Shown here piece after piece: positions 59,968 through 64,000 of a DNA stretch of 64,000 bases. The position numbers were made by a program, and so were the translations under genes. The first letter of the stretch is position 1. Each line of letters starts with the position of its first letter. Source of the DNA: Morchella semilibera (taxonomy: Eukaryota > Ascomycota > Pezizomycetes > Pezizales > Morchellaceae). Under the pieces are notes generated by a model that saw only the letters and a list, made by a program, of their open reading frames with translations, made no database searches and was not told the origin of the DNA. The stretch is taken from contig WBVU01000011.1 of the NCBI GenBank assembly GCA_009192285.1, positions 988,668 through 1,052,667 of the forward strand, in the 5' to 3' direction.

Positions 59968-62900
59968 GCCGAAGATTGAAATCGAAAAAAGATTTTGGGA
60001 AGGGCGAAGATGTGGAGACTTTATGAAGGTATTTTCATGGTCTGTTGGAAGGATCTGCGCTTATGACGGTGGGAGGGATTGGTATAAATACGTGTGTAGC
60101 TGTACGGCACAAACCCAGCATGGGTGGATGGGTGTAGGCCTTGGTAATAAGCACTTGACTTACATGTCGGGCGATGATAAACCACCTCAGCAACGACACA
60201 TATTACTTGTGCTTCTACTCCATAGGTGGACTTACTTGGAATTTTGTGATTTACCTACATGTGTCCCGGTTTTGTCCTATATCTCGATTACTGGACCATT
60301 TTCATATAACATGGTATCAAGAAATTCCCTGTTTAATGAAAAGGTTCAACAGACATGTCAAGTGCTATTCTTTTTAAAGCACCCCAATTGCAACGTTATT
60401 GTAGCGGGCATGTACGGGGAGGAGGAGGAGGAGGAGTAAAAATTAGTGCACCGCCGCCTTGGCTTCAATCAGATCTGGTAAGGTGTGGTAGAGCTGAGAT
60501 TGCTGCTAAACACAAGCCAAAGTTGTCTGTCCTGTCTTGGCAGGTGTTGGATAATCTGTTTACGCCGCAAAAAAGGTCAAATGGGTAATTGTAGAGCAGA
60601 ACATTATCTCGTGCATGTTCAGCCCCCGACAGGGTTTTATTTATGGCAGCTCGTACGAAAACCAAGTTAATTACCTAACTCGATTCGGCCGGAGGCTCTG
60701 CTAGGAATTACATGTAATTAAAGGTTGGAATGTTACTAGTCTAGGAGACCGAGATACATGTAATCGACCCTGTTAAAATAATATGTATATCCTTTTGAGA
60801 CGGATCGGCAGGAGCCTTTCACAACTCTAGACAGCTGTGTGATCTACCCGCTGCTTAACCGTTATCAAGTACATGTACGTACCCATTGCCGAAAAACTTG
60901 CACTTTGTGTAGCCCTGTGCTTCCTCGCCCCAAAGGCCGTAGGCTCATCAAATGATCGATATTGTATACAGATGTGCTTTTACGATTGCGATACCCGTGG
61001 CCGCCATATTAGGCTACGTACCTGAAGACTTGTTTTTTTCTTTAACGCCAATGTATGGACCTCGGTTGTGATACACTTTGGATACTCGTACCTATGTACC
61101 TACTCCAGACCCTTGGATCACCTCAGGCTATTAAGTCCCTTTAATCGTGTTACCTTGAGTGATAGTTAAGAATTTAATTCTACGATGCATGTTAACCTTG
61201 TAGAAAAATTAAGATTCTATCTTATCCGCACAGCTTGAAACGCCAAAAGCTTAATCTTACACGTGGTGCTGCGCCCCAGACTGACTGTCAAATTTCGGAA
61301 ACAATTCCCTTCAGGTACTCTGACGTGACAGAGATCAATGTTCTACAATATAAAGTAGAGTGCAGTTAAATGTAGGATAGAGAGCACCTACAGTGCGCCC
61401 GGGCAGTGTAAAGTTACTTTACCTTTCTTGCCTTCAGCCGTCTTTTCCTGCCTCTTCCAGACATAAGATGTATGGGTTTGTGCCATAAGCCCATTAACCC
61501 ATCCGGGACTTCTCCCAAGCTGCGGTTGGAACCAAACCCAGGACTAAGTCCTAGCTTCATCAATTACTAAGCTTGGTGCAGTTGAGTACATGTAAGCACC
61601 AGCCAAACCAACTCACAGACCATGTATCTTTAGGGGTAGGGCTGAAGTTAAGTTGCTCTCATCTCCTTAGCATGGGATGCGATTGATCATTCGACCGCTA
61701 AATGGTCCTATTGGTAACCAGCAACACCCGGAGGTTGTGGCCAGATCGGAGCAATGAGAGTACGTCCCCTTGCACGGGAATAAATCTCCTGGCTGGGTCC
61801 TAGGAGCACAAGCACCGAACAAAAGCTGTTACCCACTCTGCCAGAGGGATGAATGTCAACTGTCGGGGTACAGTAGAAGTGTATGTGTGGCCTACCGATC
61901 AAATCGGAAATCAAGTGCTGACTACATGTAGCTATATGCACGATACAGATAGCTCAGCCTCTATTAAGCACTTCGCTAATTCGAAAGCTGTGGCGATTCG
62001 GGCTCCGCCTTGGCAACCATTTCACTCTGCTAAGCCTGAACCTTAAATGGGTACATAGCAAGTGTTCGGTCGCCGGAACCAGGAAATCTTTTGTCTGGGG
62101 TATTCTTCTACAACCCTCCAGAAGGCCAAACTTGTGGTCAGTGTGATACAGCAGGATGCCCATGAACTGCTGCACAGTATCTATACATGTACCTATTCAA
62201 AGGTTAGGTATAGTTCCCTGAAGGTAGGGTATATAGCGGGGCATCGATATTTGGATCATAATTAGAACACCGGGAAGGAAGCTCTTAATGTTTACAATTA
62301 GGACACTAAAAACACACGTACCCGATTGTGCGCCTCGTGGGGCTCACTTACTTCACTTTCGAAAAACTTGCATCGGAAAGTGCCCATCTGACGAAATGGT
62401 GGGTTATTACTATGGATGAACTGACGTACACCGATTACTCCACACATCTCTTCACCAAGACCCATCGGAGACGTGGTACTCTCTATTGGCCCGACAGAAC
62501 CGACATTCCACGCCAAGTGTATAAGCACACGCTTGGAATCATGTAGGGTAAGCAGGGCTTCCTGATGAGACATGACTGGAAGGCCTAAAGTAAGGCGGGA
62601 AAATACCTGCTCTGCACTCAATTATCTTTGGAAACTTTTAACTGGGTCCACCTATTATTTACTGCTGTCGCTCAATCACAACTTATCACTCTAAACAGTT
62701 TGCCACAGCTATATATACATGAGGGTTTGTAGACTTGAGCAGTACTCAAAAGTGCAGATAGTAGCCCTAGCGGACCGAACATTTCCCCAAGTCATTCAAC
62801 CCCAGTTTTTATTTATGTTCCCAGCGGGGCCGCGAATCCTTTGAGTCTCAAGAGTTCCATCGGAATTAAGGTCTTGTCTACATATTCACATTGTTGGCTA

Positions 62901-64000
62901 CAAAACACAAACCGCCAGGCTATAACGGTATTTCTCTCGGCATCACTAGGATTTTAGATCGGACCCTTCAAGGCATTCACAAAGCTTATAAAACCAACGT
63001 CATCGGCCACACGTATGGTTTTATTGGAAGAGAGATTGTGATTCAGCGAAAATCGCACGCGGGGGATAATCCTGGGTTCGATCGTTTTTATGACATCTAC
63101 ACCCATGTTTTGTCGGTGGGACCGGCAAGAGTCATCCTGGGGACGTGATAGCTGGTGGCAGGGATGATCTTTCTATCTTTTCGGCGTTTTGTTCCCGGAT
63201 CTGCTTATCTGCCCTACGTCGTGAGATGTTAGTGATCAATATCAAAGAAGAAGGAAAAGTAAAAAAAAACAGGTAAAATGGGAATTATTTCCACATTAGC
63301 ATTTAGATAATTCTATGAGCATCTATATGAGGTTCTCTAGATCTATAGGCAAAGATGTCTCTGATAACTGAAGATCACAGTCGTCGAGTTTCAAAACAGG
63401 GTCGAGTCTTGTTGGTGCTCAAGTGATGGTCTATGTCGGATGGGAATTTTGTGTTAAAAGTTTGATGCGTTTATCCGCCCGCCCTTTAGCTAAATCCCGA
63501 CTGGTTAGTAAATCTTGACCTGCGAAAGTGTGGCAATTCGTTGCTGGTTCACCGCCGCTCACTCGACTTGGCCTTGGGCCTGCCTGTGGAAAGTATCCTA
63601 TGACCTAGATGAGCCGGAAAGAAAGACGAGCGAAGATATAGGGGCAGTAGCAAGCTCTAGAGCTCATTAGGCGGGCGCTCAACATTCCAGGGAGCTGTTT
63701 CTCAAGCCGAGTGATATTGCATGACCCATAAATCTCCACCTTGCAATGTAATGTAGTTTAGCTTATAGAGGGGTTCGAGAAACGAGTCCTCTCTAGTCGA
63801 GCTTCACTATCATTGTAAAGAGATTTGTGGCGATAATAGTCGAAATCTGGTCAGGCAGTTTCCCCCCGAATGATTGATGTGTTGTAATTGATTGAGTAGT
63901 GCTGTAGCCTTCCGGCCATGGAACTTGGTAGCTGGATAAAACCAGTAAGCTTTTGCGTGTCTATTCAAGTAGAGGTATATAGCCGCTGAATTTCGCCGAC
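59968..64000. other. Gene-free right end (4 kb)
   Basis: No gene supported. A GAG trinucleotide run lies at 60419-60437. This is the densest patch of TACATGTA: six sites between 60719 and 62191. TATCACTCGG appears in reverse at 63707-63716. The longest stand-alone frame, 62891-63148 (85 codons), has no recognisable motif. The region may hold regulatory DNA for a gene beyond the window. Confidence 0.5.

Noticed and set aside
62891-63148. 85-codon frame starting MLATKHKPPGYNG
   Set aside because: No recognisable motif, no intron partners and no support from neighbouring sequence; could be chance.
63720-63800. tRNA-like GGGGTTCGAG at 63770
   Set aside because: B-box resemblance only; no A-box at tRNA spacing and no stems.

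Overview
This is a nuclear window from a filamentous ascomycete (Pezizomycotina). The evidence is many short introns (mostly 52-80 bp) with GTAAGT/GTATGT donors and CTAAC-like branch points, together with typical fungal genes. Only twelve protein genes fit in 64 kb and several gaps exceed 2 kb. That fits a low-density, repeat-bearing genome such as those of Pezizomycetes (truffle and morel relatives), but this placement is inference. No prokaryotic, viral or retrotransposon gene was recognised.

Layout: 1-7 kb holds the 3' end of a short-chain dehydrogenase, COX16, and on the minus strand a VNX1-type vacuolar cation/H+ exchanger. 7-12.3 kb is gene-free and holds a snap-back MITE. 12.3-18 kb holds a PROSC/YggS-type PLP-binding protein (minus) and an EF-hand MscS channel (plus). 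18-25 kb is gene-free: a G-quadruplex-prone stretch, a block rich in ATGCAT hairpins with a tRNA-like core, a 30-bp minisatellite of about 1.15 kb, and a 136-bp tandem repeat. 25-35 kb holds a mitochondrial helicase-like protein and the long VIP1/Asp1 inositol pyrophosphate kinase gene (both minus). 39-46.5 kb holds an RNPS1-like SR protein, a TMEM16/anoctamin scramblase (plus) and a secreted AA14-like copper oxygenase (minus). 46.5-54.8 kb is gene-free and ends in two inverted copies of one MITE. 54.8-60 kb holds a GH27 alpha-galactosidase (plus), a pogo-like MITE and an unrecognised four-span membrane protein (minus). 60-64 kb is gene-free.

There is no gene cluster or shared pathway. Most genes are housekeeping or signalling genes standing alone. 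Three (exchanger, EF-hand channel, TMEM16) handle or sense calcium, and the oxygenase and alpha-galactosidase act on plant-type polysaccharides, but they are far apart and I infer no co-regulation.

The most unusual signals are in the non-coding DNA. The palindrome TACATGTA occurs 25 times where about one is expected, 23 of them intergenic, and sometimes at the centre of longer perfect palindromes (up to 28 bp). A second dispersed word, TATCACTCGG, occurs six times. Four small TA-flanked inverted-repeat families sit in the gaps. Gene-structure oddities include a GC-AG intron in the exchanger, a 22-nt microexon in VIP1, and a 54-nt intron in COX16 that stays in frame if retained.
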